A DNA stretch of 64,000 bases from JAAYDI01 sp052034005 (GCA_052034005.1 JBPOJB010000037.1:1-64000), one strand, 5' to 3'; counted from the stretch's first letter, positions 1 through 8,176 are shown. The notes: generated from the sequence alone by a model not told the origin. Made by a program: numbers and translations.

Positions 1-188
1 GCGTGGGAGTATACCATTTGTGTATAATCTCAGGATAGAGCAAATATGCAAGAATGCCCTGGAATACTGCATGCTCGGGATGTCTATTCTTAGGCGGGTT
101 GGGGGCCGTGGGAATCCAGGCTAGTGCTGCAAGTTGGAAGATGGACCGACACGGCGCGTCCGGTGAACGCCCAAGTCGCCGCGCGGCG

Positions 189-1319
189 TCACAGCAGTGC
201 GGGCCACAGGGAGTCGCTCACCAAGAGCCCCTCGCGCGTCAACCGGATCCGGTCGGCGTCGTCTTCGACGAGCCCGAGGCGGGCGAACCGGCGCAGCGGG
301 GCCCCGGCCAGCCGGTCCAGGTCGAAGCCGGTCCGCTGGCGGAATTCGCGGCGCGTGATCCCCTCGATCATCCGCAGGCGGAACACGAGCATCTCGCGGG
401 CACGGTCGGCGGGCTCGAGTTCATCCCGGTCGGCGACCGGGGATTGCCCCGACAGCACGCGGCGGATGTAGGTCGTGGTGCTGCGGTGGTTGGTCTCTCG
501 GCGACCGTCCACATACCGGGCGGCGCCCGGTCCGATGGCATGGTAGGGCTCGCCCTTCCAGTATGTCTCGTTGTGGCGGCAGCGATGTCCGGGCCGCGCG
601 AAGTTGGACACTTCGTAGTGGTCCCACCCGGATGCGCCGAGCCGGTCCCAGGCCTCCTCGAGCATCGCGCGCTGCGTGTCCTCATCGGCCGGCGTCAGGT
701 GCCCGCGGATCATGCGGCCCCAGAACCCGGCCCCCTTCTCGAACGTCAGGCAGTAGATGGACAGGTGGTCCGGCGCGAGCGCCAGCGCGGCCTGCAGGTC
801 CGCACGCCATGTGTCGAGCGTCTCGCCCGGCACGCCGCAGATCAGGTCGAGCGAGATGGAGGGAAATCGAGCGCGGAGATGCGGGAGGATGCGGGCCACG
901 TCCTCCGGCCGGTGATCGCGCTCCAGCAGCTGGAGCTTGGCGGGGTCCAGCGACTGCACGCCGAGGCTGATGCGGTTCACGCCGGCGGCCCGGAGGGTGT
1001 CGAGCCTGGCGAGGTCCAGACCCAGCGGGTTCGCTTCGATCGACCACTCGTATCCGTCGCGCGGAACGACTGCCGTGCGCAACAGTGCGCACAGCTGGTC
1101 CAACTCCGCCGCGCTGAGCTCCGTGGGTGTGCCGCCCCCGATGTAGAGCGTATCGACCGGCAGCGGCGCCGGCAGCCGGCCGATCTCGCGGGCGACGGCC
1201 TGCAGATACGCCCGGTGCAGGTCGGGGCGGCCGGCCAGGACGGTGAAGTTGCAGTAGCCGCAGCGGCGGCGGCAGAACGGGACGTGGATGTAGATGGCGC
1301 GGGGAGCGGTGTCCATGGC
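189..1319 (-). CDS. hemW: HemW-like radical SAM heme chaperone
   Basis: This is a radical SAM protein of the HemN/HemW family, about 376 residues. The N-terminal IHVPFCRRRCGYCNF segment carries the CxxxCxxC cluster that binds the 4Fe-4S/SAM centre, and it is followed by Asn-Phe rather than the fourth Cys of true coproporphyrinogen dehydrogenase. That favours HemW, which inserts heme into respiratory proteins. A GGGTPT motif follows near residue 65. The ATG at 1319 is chosen over an in-frame start eight codons upstream because AGGA lies about six bases before it and HemW proteins begin just ahead of the Cys cluster. It lies just downstream of the RNase Z-like gene on the same strand, so co-transcription is likely. 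Confidence 0.9.
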   Translation of the reverse strand, partial: AMDTAPRAIYIHVPFCRRRCGYCNFTVLAGRPDLHRAYLQAVAREIGRLPAPLPVDTLYIGGGTPTELSAAELDQLCALLRTAVVPRDGYEWSIEANPLGLDLARLDTLRAAGVNRISLGVQSLDPAKLQLLERDHRPEDVARILPHLRARFPSISLDLICGVPGETLDTWRADLQAALALAPDHLSIYCLTFEKGAGFWGRMIRGHLTPADEDTQRAMLEEAWDRLGASGWDHYEVSNFARPGHRCRHNETYWKGEPYHAIGPGAARYVDGRRETNHRSTTTYIRRVLSGQSPVADRDELEPADRAREMLVFRLRMIEGITRREFRQRTGFDLDRLAGAPLRRFARLGLVEDDADRIRLTREGLLVSDSLWPALL

Positions 1320-1349
1320 GGTCCTGCGCAGGCGACGCGACAAGGCCGG

Positions 1350-2189
1350 TCACAACCAGAGATGCACTCGGCCGTCCAGCATATCGGGCAGCGCCTTCTC
1401 GACATAGTCGCGGATCTGTCCGGCATGGTACCGCGTGCTGAAGTGCGTGAAAATGAGCCGCGCGTTTTCGAACCGGTCGCGGCGCTGCACGATGTCGTCC
1501 AGATGCATGTGCCCGTGCTTGTGGATCTTGTCCTTGCGGTGGCTCGGCGCCACGAACGTCATCTCCGCGATCAGCACGTCCGCACGGTACATGTCGGGGT
1601 TGGCGTCGAGTCCCTCCGGCCGGCTGTCGCCCAGGTAGGCCACGCGCGGCAACCGCATCTCGTGCGCGACCTCGACGCCGGAGAGCCGGAGGTCGCGGAT
1701 CTGCTGGCCGCTCAGATGGTGGTATTCCGGTTTCAGCTTCTTCCGCCGTTCCCAGACGATATACCCGAGCGACGGCACGGTGTGGTAGGTCGCATGGGCG
1801 GTGACCACCAACTCGCGCGACAACGCGATCTCATCCCCCGCCTTGACCGCCACCAGCTCGCACGGCAGCCGGCCGCGGTCCAGGCGGCTGACGGTGCGCA
1901 GCAGCTGCCGCACCAGGTCCACCGCGTACTCGGGCAGGTAAATCGTGGGCGGATCCATTTTCATCATCCGCCGCCGCGCCACGTAGACCGGCAACGCCGC
2001 CACGTGGTCCAGGTGCGTGTGCGACACGAACCAGGCGGGCGTGCCCATGAACTCCCAGGGCTGAGCGCCCAGGTCGAATCCGATCTTGTACTCGGGTATG
2101 CGCCAGTAGGTCTGCACCGCGGCGCGCGAATACCCTTCGATGGTCAGGTCCTGGTATACCAGGGTCCGGATCGGAGCGTTCTTAGGCAT
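1350..2189 (-). CDS. RNase Z-like metallo-beta-lactamase fold hydrolase
   Basis: The 279-residue protein has the zinc-binding SHTHLDH motif at residues 56-62. A second His lies in a YHTVPSLGY segment, followed by GDSRP (metal Asp), GHMHLDD and a THFSTRY segment near the C-terminus. The last three match the later motifs of the tRNase Z branch of the metallo-beta-lactamase superfamily, so a tRNA 3'-processing nuclease or close relative is most likely. The four tRNAs at 53.2-53.7 kb lack an encoded CCA, so a tRNase Z would be needed. The gene overlaps the end of scpA by eight bases and leads into hemW. The symbol rnz is withheld because related hydrolases share these motifs. Confidence 0.8.
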   Translation of the reverse strand: MPKNAPIRTLVYQDLTIEGYSRAAVQTYWRIPEYKIGFDLGAQPWEFMGTPAWFVSHTHLDHVAALPVYVARRRMMKMDPPTIYLPEYAVDLVRQLLRTVSRLDRGRLPCELVAVKAGDEIALSRELVVTAHATYHTVPSLGYIVWERRKKLKPEYHHLSGQQIRDLRLSGVEVAHEMRLPRVAYLGDSRPEGLDANPDMYRADVLIAEMTFVAPSHRKDKIHKHGHMHLDDIVQRRDRFENARLIFTHFSTRYHAGQIRDYVEKALPDMLDGRVHLWL

Positions 2190-2958
2190 CGGAACTCCCG
2201 AGAGAATGCGCGTCCACCTCCGACAGGTCCCACTGCGGATTGAACTGCGATCCGGGCATGATCCAGATCTCGCCCTGCGCGTCCGTTTGCTCCGTCCGGA
2301 TGCTGTGATGGCGGACCAGTTCGAGAAGGGCCAGGAACATGCCGATCAGCGTGGACTTGTGCATGCCCGCCTCGAACATCTCGGAGAACGCCAGCCGCCC
2401 CTGATGCACCAGCCGGCGGTGGATCCGCCCCATGTAGACATGGATCGGCGTCTCGTCGTACACGATGCTCGACGGCTGCGACGCCCGGCTGTCACGCATC
2501 ACCCGGCCAAACGCGCTGACCAGATCCCACAGCTCGATCTCCTTGATCGGCTGGTCGCCCGGATCGATCCGCCGAGGCGGCAGATCGTCCGCGATCCGCG
2601 CATAGTGCTTCTGCCACTGGCGGCTCCGCTCCTCCAACACGCTGGCGGCGTCCTTGTATTTCTTGTACTCCAGAAGCGTCTCCACCAGCTGCTGGCGGGG
2701 ATCCTCCAACGGCTCCTCGTCGTCGTCCGCGTGCGGCAATACCGACCGCGACTTGATTTCCACGAGCGTGCTGGCCAGCTCCAGGAAGTCGCCGACCGCG
2801 TCCACGTCCAACGCTTCCAGGATCTCCAGATACTCCAGGTACTGCTGCGTGATCAGCGCGATGGGCAGGTCGACCACCTCCACCTCGTGCTTGCGCACCA
2901 GGTACAGCAGCAGGTCCAGCGGACCGCGATAGGTATCCAACTCGACGCGAAAACTCAT
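2182..2958 (-). CDS. scpA: Segregation and condensation protein A
   Basis: This 258-residue protein begins with the ScpA hallmark YRGPLDLLLYLVRKHEVEVVD, followed by the DFLELASTLVEIKS helix typical of the kleisin N-terminus that contacts SMC. ScpA bridges SMC heads and binds ScpB in the bacterial condensin that compacts and segregates the chromosome. The C-terminal winged-helix part is present but diverged. It is the first gene of the leftward scpA, RNase Z-like, hemW group. Its partner scpB is encoded separately at 9159-9908. In many genomes the two are adjacent, so here they appear to have been split by about 6 kb of unrelated genes. Confidence 0.93.
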   Translation of the reverse strand: MSFRVELDTYRGPLDLLLYLVRKHEVEVVDLPIALITQQYLEYLEILEALDVDAVGDFLELASTLVEIKSRSVLPHADDDEEPLEDPRQQLVETLLEYKKYKDAASVLEERSRQWQKHYARIADDLPPRRIDPGDQPIKEIELWDLVSAFGRVMRDSRASQPSSIVYDETPIHVYMGRIHRRLVHQGRLAFSEMFEAGMHKSTLIGMFLALLELVRHHSIRTEQTDAQGEIWIMPGSQFNPQWDLSEVDAHSLGSSDA

Positions 2959-3026
2959 AGGACCGCCGCAGCGTAAGGGATCGATGTCCGGTCACCCGGC
3001 GTCCGAGCTCCAGGGCGCTTTGACGC

Positions 3027-3048
3027 AGGGTGGTTCAGGTCCCACCCT
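3027..3048. other. Hairpin upstream of scpA
   Basis: AGGGTGG at 3027-3033 is the exact reverse complement of CCACCCT at 3042-3048, with an eight-base loop. It lies about 70 bases upstream of the scpA start. Neither strand has a T-run after it, so it is not a typical terminator. It could be a leader structure or an operator. The role is unknown. Confidence 0.35.
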
Positions 3049-3113
3049 AAAAGGGGATCGCGGAAATGGTCCAACACCACACAACCATAGTGATTTGAGG
3101 ATTTCCCGGCTAG

Positions 3114-3144
3114 TTGCACGTTTTCGAGGACTGCGTGTTATAAT
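3114..3144 (+). promoter_or_regulatory. Putative promoter toward pentapeptide-repeat gene
   Basis: TTGCAC at 3114-3119 and a perfect TATAAT at 3139-3144 are separated by 19 bases, slightly long for a sigma-70 promoter. Transcription would start near 3151 and give a leader of about 300 bases before the ATG at 3453. Confidence 0.4.
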
Positions 3145-3452
3145 CGGACTGACCGTCATAGGTTCTCCAACAGGAACTCGGCCGGAGCTCTCGGGTTCGG
3201 ACGGATTTTGGTTTGACAGGAATTAGAGTAGGTTCCCGCGCGCGATTCTGATATATTCGTGGTGCTCGGGTGATCGCGCGGTGGAGGGGCGGGTGCGCGG
3301 TGCGGAGCGTTGATCTGCGCGTCGACGGTGGAGCCTTGAGGCAGTTCAGGGAGTGGAGGAGGGTCTAGGCGAGCCAGTGTGGAGATTTGACTGCAGGCCG
3401 TTCGGTTCTCGTATGCTTTCTCGGGTGCACCTCGTAGCGGGTCGAGAGGACG

Positions 3453-4082
3453 ATGAAAATCAAGCACAGGGAGACTGGCCAGGTTCTGCTGCAGATCGAT
3501 GCGGACGACGCGAGCGGTTATTCGTTTGACAGCTGCCGTCTGCCGGGCGCTGACTTCTCAGGCTTGTCGCTGCCGAAGATTGATTTCCACAATGCGGATT
3601 TGCGGGGCGCGGACTTCCACGGGTGCAATCTGCAGGGCGCGAATTTTCGCAGTGCCAGTTTGACCGGCGCGAACTTTGAGAAGGCGAATCTGCGGGACGC
3701 GAATTTCACCGACGCGCTGTTGGAGGGTGCGCGGTTCTGCGATGCGGAGTGTTCCGGGGCGGTATTCCGGTACGCGCGGTTGCCGAACTCGGATCTGACC
3801 GGGGCGAACCTGACCGGCGCCGATCTGAGCGTGGCCGACCTGCGGGGAAACCTGAACGAGGCGAACCTCACGCGGGCGGACCTGCGCGGCGCCGACTTGA
3901 CCGGCGCGAATTTGATCGGCGCGAACCTGACGCTCTCGAACATGTTCGATGCGAAGCTGGCGGACGCCAAGATGTCGCGCATCAAGTGGGAGGGCGCCAT
4001 TGGGCCGCACGGCCAGCGTGTGGGCGCCAACATGGCGGCGCGTCGCAAGGCGTCGCGCCCCTGGTGGCAGTTCTGGAGCTGA
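3453..4082 (+). CDS. Pentapeptide-repeat protein
   Basis: From about residue 30 to 180 this 209-residue protein is a nearly continuous run of A(D/N)LxG-type pentapeptides, such as ANLTGADL and GADFHGCNL. These are predicted to form a right-handed quadrilateral beta-helix. Some members mimic DNA and protect gyrase, but most have no known role, so no specific function is assigned. The C-terminal 30 residues are basic and rich in Ala and Trp, ending in RPWWQFWS. There is no signal peptide. GAGAGGA lies just upstream of the ATG. The periodic DNA repeats are a consequence of the protein repeats. Confidence 0.85.
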   Translation: MKIKHRETGQVLLQIDADDASGYSFDSCRLPGADFSGLSLPKIDFHNADLRGADFHGCNLQGANFRSASLTGANFEKANLRDANFTDALLEGARFCDAECSGAVFRYARLPNSDLTGANLTGADLSVADLRGNLNEANLTRADLRGADLTGANLIGANLTLSNMFDAKLADAKMSRIKWEGAIGPHGQRVGANMAARRKASRPWWQFWS

Positions 4083-4121
4083 TCGCGCAGGCGGCCCGCG
4101 GGTCGAAGCGCGTCCGGTGCG

Positions 4122-5393
4122 TCATGCGACCTGGGCCAGCACGTAGGGGCCTTTCGGGATCACGGCGATCGTCGCGGCCGGACCGTACTCGGCTAGCGCG
4201 TCAGCCACCGCCGCCTCCACACTCGACGCGCTCTGGACAAACAGCTGATCGAGCACCGCGGCCGGCAGGCCGTCGCTGACCATGCGCACCCGCGCGCGGC
4301 GCCGCACCTTGGCGAGTTCCTCGAGCTGCCATTGGTCCAGCACGAAGTAGTCGGGGCCTTGGATCCGCCGGACGAAGGAATCCAGATCCCGGTGCTCGCG
4401 GAACAGCTGCTGGAACTGCGGGCTGCCGATCCCCTCGCTCAGGCTCGCGGCGATCACGATCGTGCCATCGGGCTTGACGATCGGCAGCGCGCCGGTCATG
4501 CCCTTGATCGCCTGGTAGAACGTCGTGTCCAGCGGGTAGCCGGCGCCGCTGGTGACCACGATATCGACCGGCGCGGGCACGTAGTCGCTGACCACGGTGC
4601 GCACGAACGCCACGCCCTCCAGGAACGCCGCTTCCATGTCGCCGGCTACGAACTTGAGCGGCCGGCGCTGGTCGTCCAGGGCCACGTTCACGATGAAGTC
4701 ACAGCCGGCACGGCGGCCGATCCAGGTGGTCTCCTCGTGCACCGGGTTGCCGGTCAGGATGCCGCAGTCCGCGCGCGGGTCCTCCAGGAACCGCGGGCCG
4801 TGCCAGATCTTCACCGTCTCGAGCGCCGCGATGCCTGGGCAGATCAGTTTCCGACCGCCCGAGTAGCCGGCCATCAAATGGGGCTCGATCAAGCCGACCG
4901 TGATCTTCAGGTCCGCTGCGACGTAGCGCGCGTCGATCCAGATGGGCACGCCGCGCGGGCTCTCGCCCAGATACGCGTGCTCCGACAGCACCTGGCCGTG
5001 ATGGTTCTCGACGCGATAGCCGGCCGCCACTTCCGCGCCGAGGATCTCCACCAGCTCGTCGCCCTCATTGGGCCGGTGCAGTCCCGTAGCGATCAAGATC
5101 AGGATCTGTCGGCGGTCGATCCCGGCGCTCTCCAACGTCTCGAGCAGCGGCGGCAGCATCAGGGCGTTGGGCACCGGCCGCGTGATGTCACACACGACGA
5201 TGCAGGCAGTCCGTTTTCCCCGGGCCAGTTCCCGCAGGGGCGGCGTGCCGATCGGATTCTGCAGCGCCTCGCGCAGCGCCGCGTCCGGCGCCGGCAACGG
5301 GACGGCCGGCTGGTAGGCCAGCACCCGCACCACCTGTTCGTCCGGCAGGTCCACCTCCAGCCCGTGGCGACCATACTCCAGACGGCAGCGCAT
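4122..5393 (-). CDS. larA: LarA-like nickel-pincer racemase/epimerase
   Basis: The 423-residue protein belongs to the lactate racemase LarA family (DUF2088). The residues that hold the nickel-pincer nucleotide cofactor and nickel in characterised LarA are retained with constant spacing: His106 in TGLHR, His172 in EPHLMAGYSGGRK, Lys182 in the same motif, and His198 in KIWHG. It should therefore be able to use the cofactor and racemise or epimerise a 2-hydroxyacid. Lactate is only one possibility, since the family has diverse substrates. The cofactor biosynthesis genes larB, larC and larE are not in this window. Its start is four bases from the stop of nothing else; the small basic protein gene ends three bases upstream, so the two are probably co-transcribed. 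Confidence 0.8.
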   Translation of the reverse strand: MRCRLEYGRHGLEVDLPDEQVVRVLAYQPAVPLPAPDAALREALQNPIGTPPLRELARGKRTACIVVCDITRPVPNALMLPPLLETLESAGIDRRQILILIATGLHRPNEGDELVEILGAEVAAGYRVENHHGQVLSEHAYLGESPRGVPIWIDARYVAADLKITVGLIEPHLMAGYSGGRKLICPGIAALETVKIWHGPRFLEDPRADCGILTGNPVHEETTWIGRRAGCDFIVNVALDDQRRPLKFVAGDMEAAFLEGVAFVRTVVSDYVPAPVDIVVTSGAGYPLDTTFYQAIKGMTGALPIVKPDGTIVIAASLSEGIGSPQFQQLFREHRDLDSFVRRIQGPDYFVLDQWQLEELAKVRRRARVRMVSDGLPAAVLDQLFVQSASSVEAAVADALAEYGPAATIAVIPKGPYVLAQVA

Positions 5394-5396
5394 CGA

Positions 5397-5624
5397 CTAG
5401 GTCCCCCCGGTGGTCCCGGCTTCCCCTTCGCCCTCCGCCTTCTTGGTCTTCTTCTTCTTCTTCAAGGCCAGTTTCGGCACGGCGACCTTGGGCAATCCCA
5501 GGACGCGATCTCCCTCCTGCCAACGCTCGGCTTCCTTCAGCTTCGCCAGCCGCTCGGCCCGCGTCAGCACGTTCCGCGACCGTTGGGTCCCGCCGTGAAT
5601 TCTCAGGCTCTTGTCGATCGTCAT
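5397..5624 (-). CDS. Small basic protein of the PVC-superphylum family
   Basis: This 75-residue lysine-rich protein reads MTIDKSLR, then RNVLTRAERLAKLKE, then GLPKVAVPKL followed by a KKKKKTKK tract. That pattern matches the small basic protein family conserved in Chlamydiae, Verrucomicrobia and Planctomycetes (I recall TIGR04137). The function is unknown; the charge suggests RNA or ribosome binding, which is inference. The ATG at 5624 is preferred over the GTG two codons upstream because AGGAG is eight bases before the ATG and only three before the GTG. It sits directly upstream of larA. Confidence 0.8.
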   Translation of the reverse strand: MTIDKSLRIHGGTQRSRNVLTRAERLAKLKEAERWQEGDRVLGLPKVAVPKLALKKKKKTKKAEGEGEAGTTGGT

Positions 5625-5793
5625 CGGCACTTGCTCCTGCCGCTACGGGGTTGTCTGCGGGAAACGACTAAGTCTACCGGGTGCCGTGCGGAACGGCAAC
5701 GGCCGGGCGGGCCGCTTCGCGGCGGTGAGGCGACGCGCTGGCCGACCGGGTTCCCGCTGCGAGGCACCCCTCATCCGTCCGTGCCGACCGGCC

Positions 5794-6669
5794 TCACTCG
5801 TCATCCTGCTGAACCGTGTGGATCGCGCGCAGGAACTCGGTGACCGTCGCCGGCCGGTCGTTGGGTTTCGGCTGCATGCAGCGCATGATCGCCTTGGCGA
5901 GGGTCCGGTTGAGCGTGGGGCGGTACTCGAGGATGTCGCGCGGCGCCTGCGTGTCGTGGGCCAGCGCGGCCTGGCCGGTCGTCTCGACGACCGGCCAGGG
6001 AAGCTCGAAAGTGCAGATCTGGTAGGCCGAGACGCCCATGGCGAAGATGTCCAGCCGCTGGTCGGTCGCCCGCCGCCGGACGACTTCGGGCGCCATGTAC
6101 AGCGGCGTGCCGGTGCGGTTGCCCGGCCCCATGAACTCGGGACGCGCCGGCAGGGACAGTCCGAAGTCGATCAGCTTGATGTCACCCGTGTCCGTGTCGT
6201 AGATGAAGTTCCGGGGACACACATCGCGATGGATGTACTTCTGTTCATGTACATACTCCAGGGCCTCCGCCATCTGACGCACCAGATGCACGCGGCGACC
6301 TTCAATGCACGGATCGCGGTTATACAGCAGCTGGTGCAGGCCGGGACCTTTGATGAACTCCATGACAATGTATTGCCGCCCATCGGTGCTGGTCCCGTAC
6401 TCATACGTTTCGACCAGGCGCGGATGGTGCAACTGGGAGGCGATCTCCCCCTCGCTGGGCTTCTTGAGCCCCTTGAAGCGGGCCTCAAACGCGATCAGTT
6501 TCTCCTGGTCGGCGATCTTCAGGCCGACAATCCGATCCGTCTTGCGATCGCGGGCCATGTAGAACCGGGACATGGTCCCCGAGATCGCCTTGCGGAGGAT
6601 TTCGAACCGCTCGCGCAGGTCGACACGGTCGCTTTGAAACAGGGATTGGATACGATCAAATAGGCCCAT
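5794..6669 (-). CDS. Serine/threonine protein kinase (variant catalytic loop)
   Basis: This 291-residue soluble kinase has the invariant Lys51 in IVGLKIAD, a catalytic loop HRDVCPRN at 147-154, DFG at 168-170 and APE at 193-195, so it should be active. The loop is unusual: the Lys of the usual HRDLKPEN is Cys and the Glu is Arg. The glycine-rich loop is also weak (AISGTMSRFY). There is no membrane segment or sensor domain, unlike many bacterial PASTA or Hanks kinases, so it probably acts in the cytoplasm. It lies downstream of accD on the same strand, separated by two tandem palindromes. The substrate is unknown. Confidence 0.88.
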   Translation of the reverse strand: MGLFDRIQSLFQSDRVDLRERFEILRKAISGTMSRFYMARDRKTDRIVGLKIADQEKLIAFEARFKGLKKPSEGEIASQLHHPRLVETYEYGTSTDGRQYIVMEFIKGPGLHQLLYNRDPCIEGRRVHLVRQMAEALEYVHEQKYIHRDVCPRNFIYDTDTGDIKLIDFGLSLPARPEFMGPGNRTGTPLYMAPEVVRRRATDQRLDIFAMGVSAYQICTFELPWPVVETTGQAALAHDTQAPRDILEYRPTLNRTLAKAIMRCMQPKPNDRPATVTEFLRAIHTVQQDDE

Positions 6670-6701
6670 GGTTCCAATCTAAGTGGGTGTCGAAGTCTGG
6701 G

Positions 6702-6723
6702 CAACATGTTGAGCAACATGTTG
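6702..6723. repeat. Two tandem CAACATGTTG palindromes
   Basis: The perfect palindrome CAACATGTTG occurs at 6702-6711 and again at 6714-6723, with AG between, as a repeated 12-base unit. The two copies can also fold into a nine-base-pair hairpin with a GAGC loop. It sits between the accD stop and the kinase start, about 33-54 bases upstream of the kinase. No T-run follows, so an operator or an mRNA processing site is more plausible than a terminator. Confidence 0.6.
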
Positions 6724-6737
6724 AGCGTGGGGAACAC

Positions 6738-7547
6738 CTATTTGCCGCAGTAATCGATCGTACCGGCAATCTCGCTTTTCAGTTTGGCGCGTGGCACGAT
6801 CCGGTCGATGTACCCGTGCTCGAGCAGGAATTCGCTCGTCTGGAACCCTTTGGGCAGCTCGATCCGCAGCGTGGCTTTGATCGTGCGCGGCCCGGCGAAC
6901 CCGATCAGCGCTTTGGGTTCCGCGAACACCACGTCACCCAGGGCCGCGAAACTGGCGGCCACGCCCCCCATTGTAGGGTTGGTCAGCACCGAAATGAACA
7001 GGCCGCCCGCCTGATCGAAGCGCGCCAGGGCGGCAGATACTTTGGCCATCTGCATCAACGACAGGATGCCCTCGTGCATCCGGGCGCCGCCCCCCGAGCC
7101 GCTGACGATGATCAGGGGCAAGGCTTGTTCGGTTGAGCGTTCGACGAGCCGTGTCAGCCGCTCACCGACGACCGACCCCATGCTGCCCATGATGAAGGCC
7201 GAGTCGGTCACCCCGAAGGCGACCCGGCGCGCGCGGATCATGCCGGTACCGGTCAGCGCCGCGTCGGTCAATCCGGTTCGAGCCTGTTCTTCGGCGAGGC
7301 GTTCGGCATAGCGTTTCTTATCGTTGAACTGGAGCGGATCGGTGGGGCGCAGGTCCGCGTCCCACTCCTCGAAGGTGCCTTCATCGAGCACCTGTTGGAT
7401 GCGGTCGCGTGCGGAGACGTAGAAGTGGTATTCGCATTCGGGGCAGACCCACAGCCGCCGTTCAGCTTCCTTGCGGAAGATGATCTCTTGACAGCCGGGG
7501 CAGCGCTGCCACAGGCCCTCCGGGACTCCTCGCTTCTGTCGCTTCAT
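6738..7547 (-). CDS. accD: Acetyl-CoA carboxylase carboxyltransferase beta subunit
   Basis: The 269-residue protein starts with the AccD zinc ribbon (CPGC near residue 16, CPEC about 18 residues later) and continues with the crotonase-fold carboxyltransferase domain. Expected segments include SGSGGARMHEGILSLMQMAK and PTMGGVAASFA. AccD pairs with AccA to move the carboxyl group from biotin to acetyl-CoA, the committed step of fatty acid synthesis. AccA is not in the window. The start overlaps the end of the phosphatase-like gene by four bases, giving tight coupling. Confidence 0.95.
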   Translation of the reverse strand: MKRQKRGVPEGLWQRCPGCQEIIFRKEAERRLWVCPECEYHFYVSARDRIQQVLDEGTFEEWDADLRPTDPLQFNDKKRYAERLAEEQARTGLTDAALTGTGMIRARRVAFGVTDSAFIMGSMGSVVGERLTRLVERSTEQALPLIIVSGSGGGARMHEGILSLMQMAKVSAALARFDQAGGLFISVLTNPTMGGVAASFAALGDVVFAEPKALIGFAGPRTIKATLRIELPKGFQTSEFLLEHGYIDRIVPRAKLKSEIAGTIDYCGK

Positions 7548-8176
7548 CGGGTTTCCGCCGGGCGATCATTCAGGCGACCGTGTGCCACGCCATTGGCCGG
7601 CACTCCCTGGTGCTCGAGTTCGATCAGCGTCCAACTGCCGGCGTCCGTCTCCGCCTGCCACAAGTCGTCCAATTCGTTGTTCTGCAAGAACCCGCGCACG
7701 ACGCTGGCCAGCGGCTCGGGAATCACCAGCGCGATGGTTCCCCGGCCATGCTTCTTGAGGATCTTCGTGATGGCCGACACGGCGCGCTCCCGCGCCACGG
7801 CGATCGATTCTCCTTCCGGCGGGCACACCTGTTCGGGGTTCTCACGCCAATGACGGTAGATCTTCGGCTGATTCTGCCGCAGCTCCTCGATCAGCTTCCC
7901 GTGCCACAAGCCATGGTTGAGGTTCCTGAGCTTGGGAACCGGCTTCACCTTCAAGCCCCGCGCCTGCGCAAGCGCCGTCGCCGTCTGCAACGCCGATTGG
8001 CAGTCGGACGCGTAAATCGCGTCGATCGTCTCGGCCGACAGCTCGAGGACGGCCTGGGCCACTTGCCTGGTCCCGTTGCGGCTCAACGGGATATCCAGGG
8101 CGCCCTTGATGCGCCCTTGGTCGTCAAGGTCAGTGGAACCGGGTTGGACCAGGACAATCCGTAACATACAGGTCAT
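7544..8176 (-). CDS. Histidine-phosphatase-fold protein lacking catalytic histidines
   Basis: The 210-residue sequence aligns by pattern with the phosphoglycerate mutase/histidine phosphatase superfamily: GRIKGALDIPLSRNGTRQ, then SDCQSALQTATALA, then EGESIAVARERA. The N-terminal catalytic RHG, however, is Gln11-Pro12-Gly13 (LVQPGSTD), and the late HG of the second catalytic His reads PEPLAS. Both catalytic histidines therefore appear absent, which suggests a pseudoenzyme or a changed activity. It overlaps accD by four bases downstream and rpe by four bases upstream, so it is almost certainly made together with them. A regulatory or binding role is inference. Confidence 0.75.
   Translation of the reverse strand: MTCMLRIVLVQPGSTDLDDQGRIKGALDIPLSRNGTRQVAQAVLELSAETIDAIYASDCQSALQTATALAQARGLKVKPVPKLRNLNHGLWHGKLIEELRQNQPKIYRHWRENPEQVCPPEGESIAVARERAVSAITKILKKHGRGTIALVIPEPLASVVRGFLQNNELDDLWQAETDAGSWTLIELEHQGVPANGVAHGRLNDRPAETR

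Larger units (their letters stand above)
2959..3452. other. Intergenic region between divergent scpA and pentapeptide-repeat gene
   Basis: No convincing gene is seen in this roughly 490-base gap. It holds a short hairpin (3027-3048), one plausible rightward promoter (3114-3144) and a long leader toward the pentapeptide gene. A TTGACA-like hexamer at 3213-3218 and a TATATT at 3252-3257 are 33 bases apart, too far to act together. The promoter of scpA should lie here too but is not obvious. Confidence 0.6.

Noticed and set aside
23..28. TATAAT near the left edge
   Set aside because: It could be a -10 box, but the -35 would lie outside the window and no rightward gene follows, so it is not reported as a promoter.
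54..2243. Long rightward open frame over hemW and the RNase Z-like gene
   Set aside because: It is antisense to two recognised proteins, has low-complexity Arg/Val/Gln composition and no family likeness. GC-rich DNA commonly leaves such frames open.
3453..4082. Periodic DNA repeats considered as a CRISPR-like array
   Set aside because: The periodicity is explained by the in-frame pentapeptide repeats; there are no conserved repeats with unique spacers.
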